Assembly (NCBI RefSeq): GCF_000149955.1
Contig: NC_030988.1
Coordinates: forward strand, 1,388,109-1,452,108
Direction: 5' to 3'
DNA length: 64,000 nt
Origin: Fusarium oxysporum f. sp. lycopersici 4287
Lineage: Eukaryota; Ascomycota; Sordariomycetes; Hypocreales; Nectriaceae
Position numbers and translations under genes: made by a program. This document shows positions 10,501-21,254 of this stretch, in pieces. How positions within the stretch are numbered: position 1 is the first letter of the stretch; the number at the start of each line of letters is the position of its first letter. Under the pieces are notes generated by a model. That model saw nothing but the letters and a program-made list of their open reading frames with translations. It had not been told where the DNA came from and did no database searches.

Positions 10501-13303
10501 GGATCGCCCAGCCTCAGTGCATAACCGTCTGCGTATCCGAGTGGCACAAGCAACTCTGCGTCCTCATAGAATTCAATTGATGGGAATTCATCAGCTTGAG
10601 GTCCGACCACCTGTTTAAGGTCAATCAAGGAAGCCACGCTTGAAATAATCCACTGAGAGTGATTAATCAAGCGTGGAAACTCGTGATATCGGCTGGCTCT
10701 TTGGGAGTTGCTAATATACCGGCCCATTTTCTCCTTGAGAAAGTTTGTTTGAGACACAACAAGTTCAACGGCAAATGATATTTCGGCTGAGGAGGGTTGA
10801 TGCCATCGTATGGTTAAATCAGCTGGTTCAGTGGTCTTTCCCCAATCATCAGCATCTAGGCCACGCATCATGGTTTGGGGCTCGTATAAAGTGTGATCAA
10901 GTGAGTAGGTGCTGGTTAGATTCTGGAGCAAGTCTGCAACATAGCGTGATGCTAAAAGACTACAGGGTCCTTGACACGTGTCTTGTAGGTGATTGATAAG
11001 ATCGAGTTGTTCATTCTTGTATTGCAATACTTCGCAGCCAATGAAATCCACAGCACTATTCAGCAGTTTGATGTACCGAGCCAGGGCCTGGTCTCTAGGT
11101 AGGCAATTTGTTTCGTTACCATTACCAGAGGCGGCGCCGTTCAGAGTAATCTCACTTCTGATATTACTGATGAGCGTTGGAACGAAAACCTTGAGCGCCT
11201 TCTCAGGGTTGACCTTGCAAAGCGCGTTCAGGATGGATGCCATTTCGTCCCTTGCTTCGAGAATACCACGATTGGTGGTAAATTCCACTACCTTTTCGAG
11301 GGCCGTATCGAATAGTTCTGGTGAAAGCGATGCGAACAGGGTCGATAGTGCAGGCTGCAAAACACTCCTGACAACGTTCTCATGGGTGCTTTCCCGGATA
11401 TGACCAGCGGTTGGTAGATTGTCCAAGAGCATGAACACTCCATCCATCAACTTCGAAATTATCTGCTTGAATGCGAAAGTCGAGGATCTCAAAATTTTGG
11501 CCTCAACCTGGTCGCTCATTTCGTTGTAGTTCAAACTCATGTTGGAGCCTTCATGTTCCATGCGATTTCTTTGATCCTGGACCCATTCTGTCGCTAGCAT
11601 ATTGTCATGTATGCAGTTGCCCGCTTCCGCCAAAGTTACCATAGGAATGCTATAAGCAAAATTTCTGATGAAGCAAAGCGTGTGGTGTGCTACAATTGGA
11701 TCATTGGCATCAATACCTCTGATAGCAAGATCCAGGAGCGTAGTCATGTGACATCGATATCCTTTGAGTTTGCACATGATAGGAACTAACATCCTTAATG
11801 CTTTCAAAGTCGGTATGATAGTAGATATCTCATGGATACGCTGGAAACTGGCATAAAATCGTTGCAAGGCGCTCGGCAACACCAGGTCGGGATCCAGATA
11901 AGCGAGCATTTGCAAAGCTATGCAGTGGTCGTCGCATACGCCTTCATCACTGGAGTATAGGCCCCTAAAAGTCACTCCCTTCAGTAACGACACGAAGCGT
12001 CTTTCCAACTCGTCATCGATCTTGCGACTCTGAGGTGTTCTTAGCTCACCACTCTTTTCGCGATTGCAGCGCGAGACGAACTCAGTGGTAAGACAACGAA
12101 TGAGCCGGCCCTCCCTTTGCGTCAAAGGGCTTAGTTGTTGGACATGATTCAGTAGCCCTTCCAAGCTCGTCAAAATAGAACAATCATCTCCATCACATGC
12201 AGGAGCCACTGAATGGACAATTAGACGAGCTATAAAATGAGAATCATCCAGGCTATTGGATCGAGGTGTGTCTCCGAACAGCCCCTGAATAGCTGTGAAA
12301 ATTATGTTGGACTGATTTTCTGTGAAAATGCCGTGGCGACCAAAATTGGTATCCAAGGAACACAGATGATCGCTACTGAAACGCGAAAACAGTTTGATGA
12401 AGAGAAAATCCGAGTCCACGGATTTCCCCATGAGGGCCCACAAATGGAAGAATGTGGGAAACATTGAGTCTGTTCTTGATGCATGCATGTCAACTGGCGC
12501 AGGTCTCGTCGGAAACAGGGCGGTCAGGACATCAACAACAACCAGGGCGTTTGGCACCGTATCTGCTTTGAAGAACGGCAGAATTTCCTCAAGTATCGCA
12601 TAACGCTGTGCAGGGTCGAAATAAAGGCGGGCATGGGCACATATTCTTTCGATACAAGTAGTTGAGATAAAATTCCCTGTTGGGAAAGACGCCTGATCGT
12701 CATAGAAGTTACGGGCTTTCATCTGCTGCCACAAAGGTTTCCAGTCCAGGAGAAGGTCTTTCTCTGGCTCGAGATAGTGAGATTCCCTATTGGATAGCGG
12801 TCAGTCTCTGGGAATCCAATATGTGCTGATTGAGAGGGAACGTACTTTGTCAGAGTCTTGAACATCTCACAGAAGCTATTTGAGCACGTATGGTTTAACC
12901 CAGGCTTGAGCGAAAGCCAATAGTAGAGCTTAACAAGCTTTGCGCGCTTGTTCCTGCTCATCTCATGCTTGAGTTGGAGCCAACTACTGAGCTGTTTGGT
13001 CAATTGGAGAGCGCCAGGACGAAAGTCGTGTCCCTTGATTGAGGTATATAGTTCATTGATGATTCTCTGCAACCACACGTCGGCCTGAGACTCTGACTCG
13101 GTCTCATAGGGCAGTAGCGAATGATAATCAAGCGTTCGGTCTTTATACCTCTTCTCGCTGATTCCATGTCTAGGGGCAGTGGCCTCCGCGATGGACTCAT
13201 TTCGGCCCTCGTTTACCATCAAGCCCGACTCTGAGGTAGACGATGCAAGTTTGGAAGACTCTGAGGTACGAGAATCATTGTTTTGGTACATGTTTGAAAG
13301 CAT
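7506..13303 (-). CDS. blm10: Blm10/PA200-type proteasome activator (three exons)
   Basis: Exons complement(7506..7568, 7638..12786, 12846..13303) are in phase and give 1889 aa. Blm10/PA200 is a single-chain HEAT-repeat solenoid that caps the 20S proteasome and stimulates ubiquitin-independent degradation, mainly in the nucleus. The N-terminus has the family signature LLPYETESES (about residue 60). The middle keeps GYRCHMTTLLDLAIRGIDAND and CFIRNFAYSIPMV, and the rest is HEAT-like helices throughout. Intron 1 (12787-12845, gtacgt...atag) restores KESHYLEPEKDLLLDWKPL. Intron 2 (7569-7637, gtatgt...atag) is needed to reach the conserved tail NFTEEQLMYMEGVSSMRHYS. Without it the ORF ends in an unrelated VCVS. 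The last three residues are H-Y-S: the penultimate Tyr of the proteasome-docking HbYX motif is kept, but the usual hydrophobic residue before it is His. Length is close to fungal relatives. The sequence feels divergent, so it may be a second copy rather than the housekeeping gene. A second in-frame ATG lies 12 bases downstream of the chosen start. Confidence 0.9.
7569..7637 (-). other. 3'-proximal intron of the Blm10-type gene
   Basis: 69 bp on the minus strand: donor gtatgt, branch-like ctaat, acceptor aatag. It is easy to miss because the large exon reads on for only five codons into the intron before a stop. Confidence 0.8.
12787..12845 (-). other. intron 1 of the Blm10-type gene
   Basis: 59 bp, donor gtacgt, acceptor caatag. 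It joins AA|G to form Lys and continues into conserved sequence. Confidence 0.8.
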
Positions 13304-14709
13304 GTATAACGAACGTCAAGGATAAACGATATTGTAGAGTATTAGTAAAATAGTGTCATGGAATGTGATATTTGGAGTGTATAGGAAAACCCAACCAATA
13401 TTTCATCGGATGCGGCAACTTTATATGCCTGATCCTTCACGAGTTGATCAAGTGATGTGGAGAAATGGTGACGATGAGGCCCGACTGGCCGCACTACTGG
13501 CCTGAATAGCATCATTCAAACTGCCTCGCGAATGATTTTGGAAAGGGTACTGAGAAAGGGTAGTCCGAAAGCCGACTCATGTAATTATGCAATGGACTGG
13601 AACCCCAAGACCGGCTACCCAAACAATCCTAGTATTTATGCCTTGGAGGGGGTATGTTATACACTTGCATTGGTGTCAAAAAGCTCATCAACACATGGGC
13701 CTGTACCCGGAATGTGTTCCAGCCGCCGGTTGCAGGGGCGCTGAGCAGGGCGCTGAAGAGTGATGCGGGTGAGACGGATGAACCATGTTTCACACGGCAT
13801 CCCTAGTAATGGGCTAGTTTGTGGTTGGAAACCGCCAAGACCTACCCAATCCCTGCCGTTTACTCTTTGCGCTACTTCAAGGGGCGGCACTGGCTTATCA
13901 GGTTGTATGCCACACGGAACGGGTTCGTTCAAGTTGTTCACATTGCCAAATAGCGGTGTGCTCACCCCGCAGCGATGCCTGGAGATGTTGCCCTTACGTG
14001 TTCACTGTGTCGGCACTGATGTGCAACACTCAGAGCTATTCGGCTTGTACGTTCTAATATTACCTGTACATATTGAAGTCTGTGGATAGTATGACACGCA
14101 TGTTGTTCTACGCGATGGCTGAGCGTGTACCATACACGGTAACCGCATCCGTTAAGCGGGCCGCTGTCTCATCCTTCAGGCACGCAGGGCTCCAGCGGCA
14201 CAGACCGTAGTCGCACCAAGCGCCCATGCATCAAACGAGCTAAACTTTATACTGAATTGACGGGTGGCACCATTGAGAGTGTACATCCTGGCTCGCTCAA
14301 ATCCCAGCCTTATGATCGTCCGTAATCGAGACGAGCCCGAGGACCAATCCGCCAGTTCGCCAGGGTATTGAAACTCACCGCTGACTCTATTCGAAATGGA
14401 TCGTATTCACGAAAGCGTTGGTGGTTCGCCTGTTTGTTTTTTAAGTGAGATCAAGACGAATTGTGAAGATAATGGATTGATGGAGTTGGGCCAGTTGGTG
14501 GTCAAGGCAGGAAGCTTGAAAAGGCTTGAATGACGAATTTTGGGCCCTGTTTTCTCAACCTTGCTTCCCCTTTTTTAACATAAGCAAATCTAGTATATCT
14601 GTTAGGCCAATTACTTATTGCTGGTTGGCCATGTACATATTCAGCCAGCATTAGACGGACGGTTCATGAAGGCAGCGACTTGTCACAAATAACGCATGCA
14701 TATAAGAGA
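13304..14709. other. upstream region of the Blm10-type gene, no gene seen
   Basis: This interval holds the presumed promoter and 5' UTR of the minus-strand Blm10-type gene. Overlapping ORFs at 13657-14089 on both strands have no recognisable family and look like chance reading frames. No TATA box or other element stands out enough to call. Confidence 0.4.
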
Positions 14710-15350
14710 CTTATGTTCAACAGTTTGTGCCGCTTCGATGGCCTCAGAACACCAGTATCCTGTTAATTATTATCTAACATGGTAGATCAGATCAGGCTTC
14801 GCTGGATCCATCTTTACAAGCTCAGAGCACCGCTGGGTCAAATGCGGCTGCAGCTTTAAAACCTTTCACTGACTCTAGCACCAGCCTGCACTACTGGCAT
14901 CGCCTACGCGACTCCAATTTAAGACCGTAGGTTCCGGGATACGGAAGTGTCGTGTCTGTGGACTCTACGCAAGGTTGGTCTCTGCAGATGCAACCGATTT
15001 TGCTACGCCTCTTCCACCCCGGAGCCTTTGCTCACTGCCGCAGCACAAGCGACCTACGTCAGCATCAGCATGTTAGCTTTCAAGAAAATTCCCATTCTTG
15101 ATCCTAATTTCAGCCGCTAGGTGTTCGTATTGTCACACATCAACTCTAGCACGGGGGCCTCAGTCAGATATCAGCGGAGCGGTGAAGAAACAACAAACGG
15201 ATGACTATTCAGAGGGATGAGGCTCTGATTTGTTACCGGACTTGTACTATTTCCTTTTGGCCTCATCATTGCGCCGTGGATAAGAGCACAGCGCTATCAA
15301 CCAACTCATTGTGTATCCCGCATATTTTTACTGCTGAACCCAGTTTCATA
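14710..15350 (+). repeat. diverged direct repeat, copy 1
   Basis: This stretch matches 16420-16990 in the same orientation. It begins near gttcaacagtttgtgccgct (copy 2: gttcaagagtttgtacagct) and ends near 15350. Good anchors are cactgactcta at 14867 against 16513 (offset 1646) and GAGCGGTGAAGAAACAACAA at 15177 against 16801 (offset 1624). Copy 1 therefore carries about 22 extra bases in between. Substitutions are frequent and spread over the whole length. No terminal inverted repeats or long ORF were found in this copy, so its nature is unknown. Confidence 0.75.
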
Positions 15351-16419
15351 TCGTACCCCTGCCGCAGGGCTGTTGTGTGCTTGACAGCTGCCAGAGCTTG
15401 TCCTATCCCTGTAATCCCCTCTTTCCGCTTCATGGACTTCTATTAATGGCACTGAATTATCTGGCTACATATCAGACATGCCAAGTTCGCCAATACTTCC
15501 ATGGTCAGCTACTTGCGGTGTGCACACTACATCGATTTTACTGGTTGTTTGTAACTGTATGATTGATGAGGCCGCCAAAGCGGTCTCGATTAAATCATCA
15601 AGGCATATACAGTTTGTTCGTCCTTGTAACCGGTGTACATATCAAGATATCCGAGCACTCTCGAGCCACCAGACGAATGTCCTAGTTACAATAGCGTCCA
15701 TAGAACTGACGATCTGTTGTCCCTTCACTCCTGCTTCTCTCCCGTCTTTCGCGCTGATGCCTGGTATCTAGCTTCCATGTTCTTGGTTAAGGAAATACTG
15801 CATAAGCGATGCTTCCACTGTTGGTTTTGCTGCAGACTGGCGCATCCAAAGTATGAGCACCGCGGCTCATCTGAGGGCATGTCTAGTCAGTCTCAAGTTA
15901 GCGCGAGCAGGGACGGGATGCAATGCAAACTGGCGTTTCCATAACCTTCCGGGCTCATAGCACCCTTGTTTACCAAAATGACTCCAGGGATTATACAAAC
16001 CAATTTGGCACGGTCCAGTGCCAAGCTTGACGACGCATGTGGCGCTTCAGGGGTTCATGGTTGTCAATTTAAAGGCCTTACCAGCCACGTTGCAGGCTAC
16101 CAGTCCCGCCTTTGCAACCCGTTGTAATATATGCAACAAGGATCCAGAGCAAACACGGACCTCAGCTAGCTCAAATAGATCCTCATTATTGGACGTCTCC
16201 CGCCACCAGATGCTATTAACGGGGCGCAAACTAGGGCCCGAATTGTGGAGGACTCCGAGGGAAACGGAAGAACCCTTGTTCATGCAAAATCCCAGTCACC
16301 ACCTAAACTATTGCGTACTTGGCAGCCGCCTCAGGGTACCTCCTCTCGTTACGCTTCTGTGCGCATGACACTGATGTCTTCTCTTTGCGTTTCACATGCT
16401 TCTCTCGATGATACTGAAG
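15351..16419. other. spacer between the two repeat copies
   Basis: About 1.07 kb with only chance ORFs (for example 15633-15944 plus, 16018-16368 plus). No similarity to known families was recognised. Confidence 0.4.
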
Positions 16420-16990
16420 TTCAAGAGTTTGTACAGCTTCGAAGATCATGATCCATCTCGACACGCCTACAACTTTGCTGGGTCACAAATGCAGCTACAG
16501 CTTGATAGTTCTCACTGACTCTAAGGCCAGCCTGCACTTCTGGCCTCAGTTACGCGCTTCCAAGTTGAGGCCGCAGGATCCTGGGACACAGAAGTCTCGT
16601 GTGTGTGGACTTTTTGCAAGGTCGACCTTTGTAGATGCGGCCGATGTTGCTGCCCCTGTCCTTCACCCAGAGCTTTTGCTTGCTGTCTCGTTGCGAGCGA
16701 CCTACGCCAGAGTCAGGCTGTCCGTCACCTTTTCCAACCGCCAATTGGCCACATTGTTACACGTCAATTGTAGCAAGGGATCCTCAACCAGTCATCCATG
16801 GAGCGGTGAAGAAACAACAAACGGAGGACTATCAAGAGGGATGAGGCTCTGCTTCGCGGCCAGGCTTCTACTATTTCCTTTTGGCCTCGTCAGTACGCCA
16901 TGGATGAGAGCACGACACTGTCAAGCGGCTCATCGTGTATCTTGCACATGTTTCAAGTCATGTCTTCAGACTCTTTTCGACATATCCCAA
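16420..16990 (+). repeat. diverged direct repeat, copy 2
   Basis: Second copy of the repeat at 14710-15350. It contains a 181-codon plus-strand ORF (16448-16993) that is interrupted in copy 1. Its predicted protein is rich in Ser, Leu, Arg and Cys with no motif I recognise, so the ORF is probably fortuitous. The repeat may be a relic of an old segmental duplication or of an unclassified element. Confidence 0.75.
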
Positions 16991-17942
16991 TGAAAGCACG
17001 CTATGAGAATACTTACAAGAGTCTGTTTCTCGTATATACTACTATCTATATCACGAAAAATGCCAATGCCGGCCGTCAAGGCACGGTGTCAGACTGATGT
17101 TTCCTTTGCAGAGCCGCATTTTTTGTATGGCACGCCACGATCCTGAACTCTCGCTATGTGCTTCACGTATGTGCTGGCAGGCCTGTGTCAGGCCTCAAAG
17201 TTTACCGACTGTCTGACTTCAGCAGTACAGGGATCCAGGACTATCCTGAAATTTGTTGCTTTTCGTCCCCCCGGCCTTGTAGTCTCTAGAACGGAGCTTA
17301 GATCTCAATGATTTTTGCCATTATACCCACTTTACGAATTGGTTGTCACGTCACACTTCAAGGGTTAGCACACTTCGCTGTTAAACATGCCGCTGAAACC
17401 CCAGGATCCACTACAGAATAATCACTCCGAGCCTATCGGATCGCCACCCTATCGGTAGTGTATTATAAGGGTTGAAAGGTGGCTCGGCCTGGACCTGGAT
17501 CGCTCTGCACAGACGCTCGTTATTGATACATCTCCTGCCTTGACTGACAGGCCGTTGACTCACAGGTGGACATGCGCAGTGGCGCCTGATCCAGAGCGCT
17601 AAATTCTGCCTCCAAATTCTTCAATGCTCCTGGTTGAGGCGGATGGACTCTGTTCCGCGCGACATCCTTGTCAATGACCTATCATTTGCAACCACACAGT
17701 GACACTACCATACCGGATCACGTTCCTAACGTCGCTTCCAGTTGCAGTGTCATCTGGGGGTGCGAATCTGCGTTTTATATTTCACCCTTCGTAGCAACGT
17801 CATCCTTTACCTGTAGCCATCCAATATATAAAGGCACCGATGTTCCACTTCAAGTCGGTACGCATGCTCACATTTAAGCAGCAACTCTTTAAATCAATCT
17901 AGTTTCTACATTATTCTGTAACGAGATTCCGCTGTGCAGAAA
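16991..17942. other. gene-free interval upstream of the small two-exon gene
   Basis: Nothing recognisable. The last ~60 bases (tctttaaatcaatctag and following) plausibly form the 5' UTR of the gene starting at 17943. Confidence 0.4.
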
Positions 17943-18360
17943 ATGAGCGATAAAGACCAAAAAAAGTCTAAAGAAGAACTTGAGAAACAGTTCGCTCAAG
18001 AAGTCGAAAATGCTGAAAGCAAGGGGATGACAGTCGGATTCGCCTGTGTAAGACACACTCCAACCTCTTTGCCTACCAAGCCCATGTGCTAACTAGAACA
18101 AGTCCAAACACAAACACTTCTATTACAATGAGATAATTCATACTTCCATTTATCAACGTACCTGTCATATAATGAGATGTAAGGAGAAGTGTCCTGGACA
18201 TTTAACTTTCATACCTGTTGTATTGGGACGTGCAAATGGCTTTGAAGGCGGTTATGGCATCAAGGCAGTGGAAACGAGAAATAAATCTGGTGAGTTTGTC
18301 GAAGGGGAAGGAGGTGAATGGGAAGAATACTTGAAGGAGGTATACTCTAAGGCTAGATAG
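17943..18360 (+). CDS. small two-exon hypothetical protein (122 aa)
   Basis: Exons 17943..18047 and 18097..18360 join in phase to give 122 aa. The intron of 49 bp has donor gtaaga, a ctaac branch sequence five bases from the acceptor, and ends ctag. The N-terminus is a charged helix (KDQKKSKEELEKQFAQEVEN). It is followed by GMTVGFAC and a segment with four Cys plus several His (GFAC, TCHIMRC, EKCPGH) that could bind a metal. The C-terminus is acidic and Gly-rich and ends EEYLKEVYSKAR. There is no signal peptide or membrane segment, so it is probably intracellular. I do not recognise a named family. The clean splice sites, low-complexity-free body and ordered Cys/His suggest a real conserved fungal gene. 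Function unknown. Confidence 0.7.
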
Positions 18361-19842
18361 CTGGTTTGACGGGGAAGGTGGACGAGTACATGCCCTACCG
18401 CACATTTGAAGGAAATTGTGGATAGGTTTAAGTGGTTTATTGGCAGAACTCGATTCTACAATAACGACGTTGATATCACGTATGTCTTGTCGTGTGCCCC
18501 TCATAGTTGTTTCTTAGTAGCCAGCACATCCGATAATGCCGTCTGGCAACCCAATCCTTTCCAACTGACGCCTCATCCAGGGCTTCGATGGTGGCTTTCC
18601 ATCTTAGACCTAGACGCCATAGATAAAGTCAGCGAGACCAACATGCGACTCATTGTGACATATGTCTTCAACGTATGATTTGAAGGAGGTAAAGGTGTTG
18701 GTGTTAGCAACGACATTTCGGATATGGCATCAGTCACCTTTAAGGAGCCATCTATTTCTTTACATGGGCTATTACCCAAATCATGTAACGATCTACGGTG
18801 AATACATGCTCATTCCGGATCTACAGTAGTAACAAGACCTCGTTCGCTGACAACTCCATAACTCCATACAGACTTGTTTCAATCTGACTCCACGAATATC
18901 ATTTACGGACCATCATCGCCTGTGAGACAAGCGCAAACTTTCGTTTGACATGTGCAACATTGCCACTCAGTTCCCTTTCATTCAACTCTTCGAGCCCTTG
19001 AAGGTATCGAGTACGGATTCAGGTCATCAAGGTGTAGCTTTCACGACGGCTATTTACAGGCGTATTACTTGGGGGCCGATATTGCTTGGGACTGGTGCTA
19101 TGGCTTTCAATGATCTCTTCAGTCTGCCTGTAGCTTGTCTTGACATTTCCTTCCTGACAATCGTGCTGATTGAGCCTGCTGTAGACCGGAGGTCGAGTTT
19201 CGTTGACTCATAGGTTTGTTCTGTGACCGACATGTCGGAGTCCGCCGTCGAGTTTCAGGCCTGCTACGTTGGCCTCTCTCGATGTAAGATCGTCCAACCG
19301 CGTTCTTATCTGGCAAAGAACTCAAGTCGCTGATGTCATCTTGAGTACCGACAATGTGCCGAGTTCCAGTCCTCCAAGCACTTTATCTTCAGATAATTGA
19401 CGGTTCCATGAGAGCTCCCTCTGATGAAAGCGCCCTGTCCACGATATTTTGGCTGTGCGTGTTCCCCTCTACTGGTCTTGCCTCCTCCTTGGGTGTTGGA
19501 TAGATGCGGTACTCCGTCTGCGAGCACGATGACCTTGTCCCTTCATATTGGTAGGGGTTATGTTCACGAAGCCCTTCGATTGATCCTTTCATCCTGCTGT
19601 GCAATTGATGTCGCTTTGCCATTGAGTCTCGTAGGCGTGAGCCCAGGGTGTCGAACAGGTGACTTTCGGGTTATGTTTTTTGAAGGCGTGTACAACAGGA
19701 TTCACACTCTCGCCCGACAACAGGTCGGAGTGATGGATTTGGTTCGGTCGCCCGTCCGAGAAAGATCCCTTCTCGAAAAGACCGGATCGATCCATGGAGA
19801 CTCACGGCTTCTGAAGCTCTTGGGAAAATCCAGGCGGATGAG
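18361..19842. other. interval before the amidase, possible cropped 5' end of that gene
   Basis: Most of this interval has only short ORFs with no recognisable family (for example 18950-19213 plus and the two-strand overlap at 19424-19973). The last part, from a stop near 19680 to 19842, is open in the amidase frame. From about 19785 it reads amidase-like sequence (DPWRLTASEALGKIQADE) that joins the annotated start without a break. No in-frame ATG exists in this open stretch, so part of the original amidase N-terminus seems to have been lost or lies in an exon I cannot find. Confidence 0.45.
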
Positions 19843-21254
19843 ATGTCAGTCCAAGAGTATGCTGAGTCTTTACTTGAGAGGATCAAGGCACGCGATGAAG
19901 ACGTCAAAGCTTGGGCATACCTGGACAAGAAGAGGGTCCTGCAGGAAGCAAGACGTCTAGATAAGATCCCCAAGAAAAAGAGAGGACCTCTTCATGGACT
20001 TCCAATCGCTGTGAAGGATGTCATTTACACGAAAGGTAAGTTGACCAGGCTATATCCGACACTAAGATGGGGGCTTATTATTGTATAGACATGCCTACTC
20101 AGTTCAACTCGCCACTATACGATGGGCATTTTCCCGCGACAGATGCCGCTTCTGTACGAATTCTTCGTCATGCTGGTGCCCTTATCTTCGGTATGTTCTA
20201 TATACGTCTTGCACACTTGCATCTAACAAGCTAGGTAAAACAACTACCACCGAGTTCGCTGCTATCCATGTCGGCCCCAAGACCCACAATCCTCATGACC
20301 CTCTACGCACTCCGGGCGGATCATCCAGCGGCTCCGGAGCCGCTGTTGCCGATTTCCAAGCCCCCGTGGCCCTTGGGACACAGACAGGCGGATCCATGAT
20401 TCGTCCTGCATCATTCAATGGGATTTATGGGTTCAAACCAACCTGGAACTCCGTCTCTCGCGAGGGTCAGAAAATATACGCTCTGATGTACGACACTCTT
20501 GGATGGTATGGACGATGTGTCGAAGATCTGGTCCTTCTGGCCGACGTCTTTGCTCTTCAAGATGACGAAGACGAGGATCGTTCTTTCCAAGGCATCGTAG
20601 GGGCACGTTTCGCAATCTGTAAGACGAGCATCTGGCCCATGGCTGGTCCTGGAACCCAAGATGCTCTCGCCCGCGCTGCAGATCTTCTTAGATCCCATGG
20701 CGCAGAAGTACATGAGCTTGAGCTTCCTTCGGCATTCGATGATGTGCCAGAGTGGTATCGTATTGGGCTTCACACCGAGGGCCGTACCTCTTTCCTACCA
20801 GAGTATAGAGTTGGAAAAGACCAAATCGGCCAAGTCTTGATTGAGCACGTCGAGAACTCCGACAATTTCACTCGCAAGACGCAACTGATGGCTAGCGACA
20901 AATTGGCTGCCATGAGGCCTGTCTTCGACTTTATTGCCTCGCAGTATGCAGCAATCATCACGCCGAGTGTACCAGATGAGGCCCCCGTTGGTCTGGAGAG
21001 TACAGGAAGCCATGTTTTTTGCGCGATGTGGAGCGTAAGTGACAAACTGTGTACGAATCTTACAATGACTAACGATCGTGTAGGGCCTTCATGTCCCAGT
21101 CCTGAATGTGCCAGGCTTCAAGGGTGACCACGGCATGCCCATCGGCCTCTCCCTCGTCGCACCACGATATCGCGACCGTCACCTCTTGGAGGTCGGTAAA
21201 GCGGTCGGTGAAATCTTCGAAGCCGAAGGCGGTTGGGAGACGAAGATCGAGTAA
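19843..21254 (+). CDS. amidase-signature hydrolase (four exons), N-terminus possibly cropped
   Basis: Exons 19843..20035, 20089..20190, 20235..21034 and 21084..21254 are all in phase and give 421 aa from the first in-frame ATG. It belongs to the amidase signature family, which hydrolyses amide bonds with a Ser-cisSer-Lys triad. Lys58 lies in GLPIAVKDV, the cis-Ser in TPGGSSSGSGAAVA (residues 124-137), and the nucleophile Ser152 in GTQTGGSMIRPASFNG. The C-terminal part has the usual PVLNVPGFKGDHGMPIGLSL. The three introns (53, 44 and 49 bp) have gtaagt/gtatgt-type donors. The first exon's homology continues upstream of the chosen ATG without a start codon, so the gene may have lost its N-terminus. 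The catalytic core is complete and may still be active. Substrate cannot be told from sequence; fungal members include general amidases and secondary-metabolite enzymes. Confidence 0.85.
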
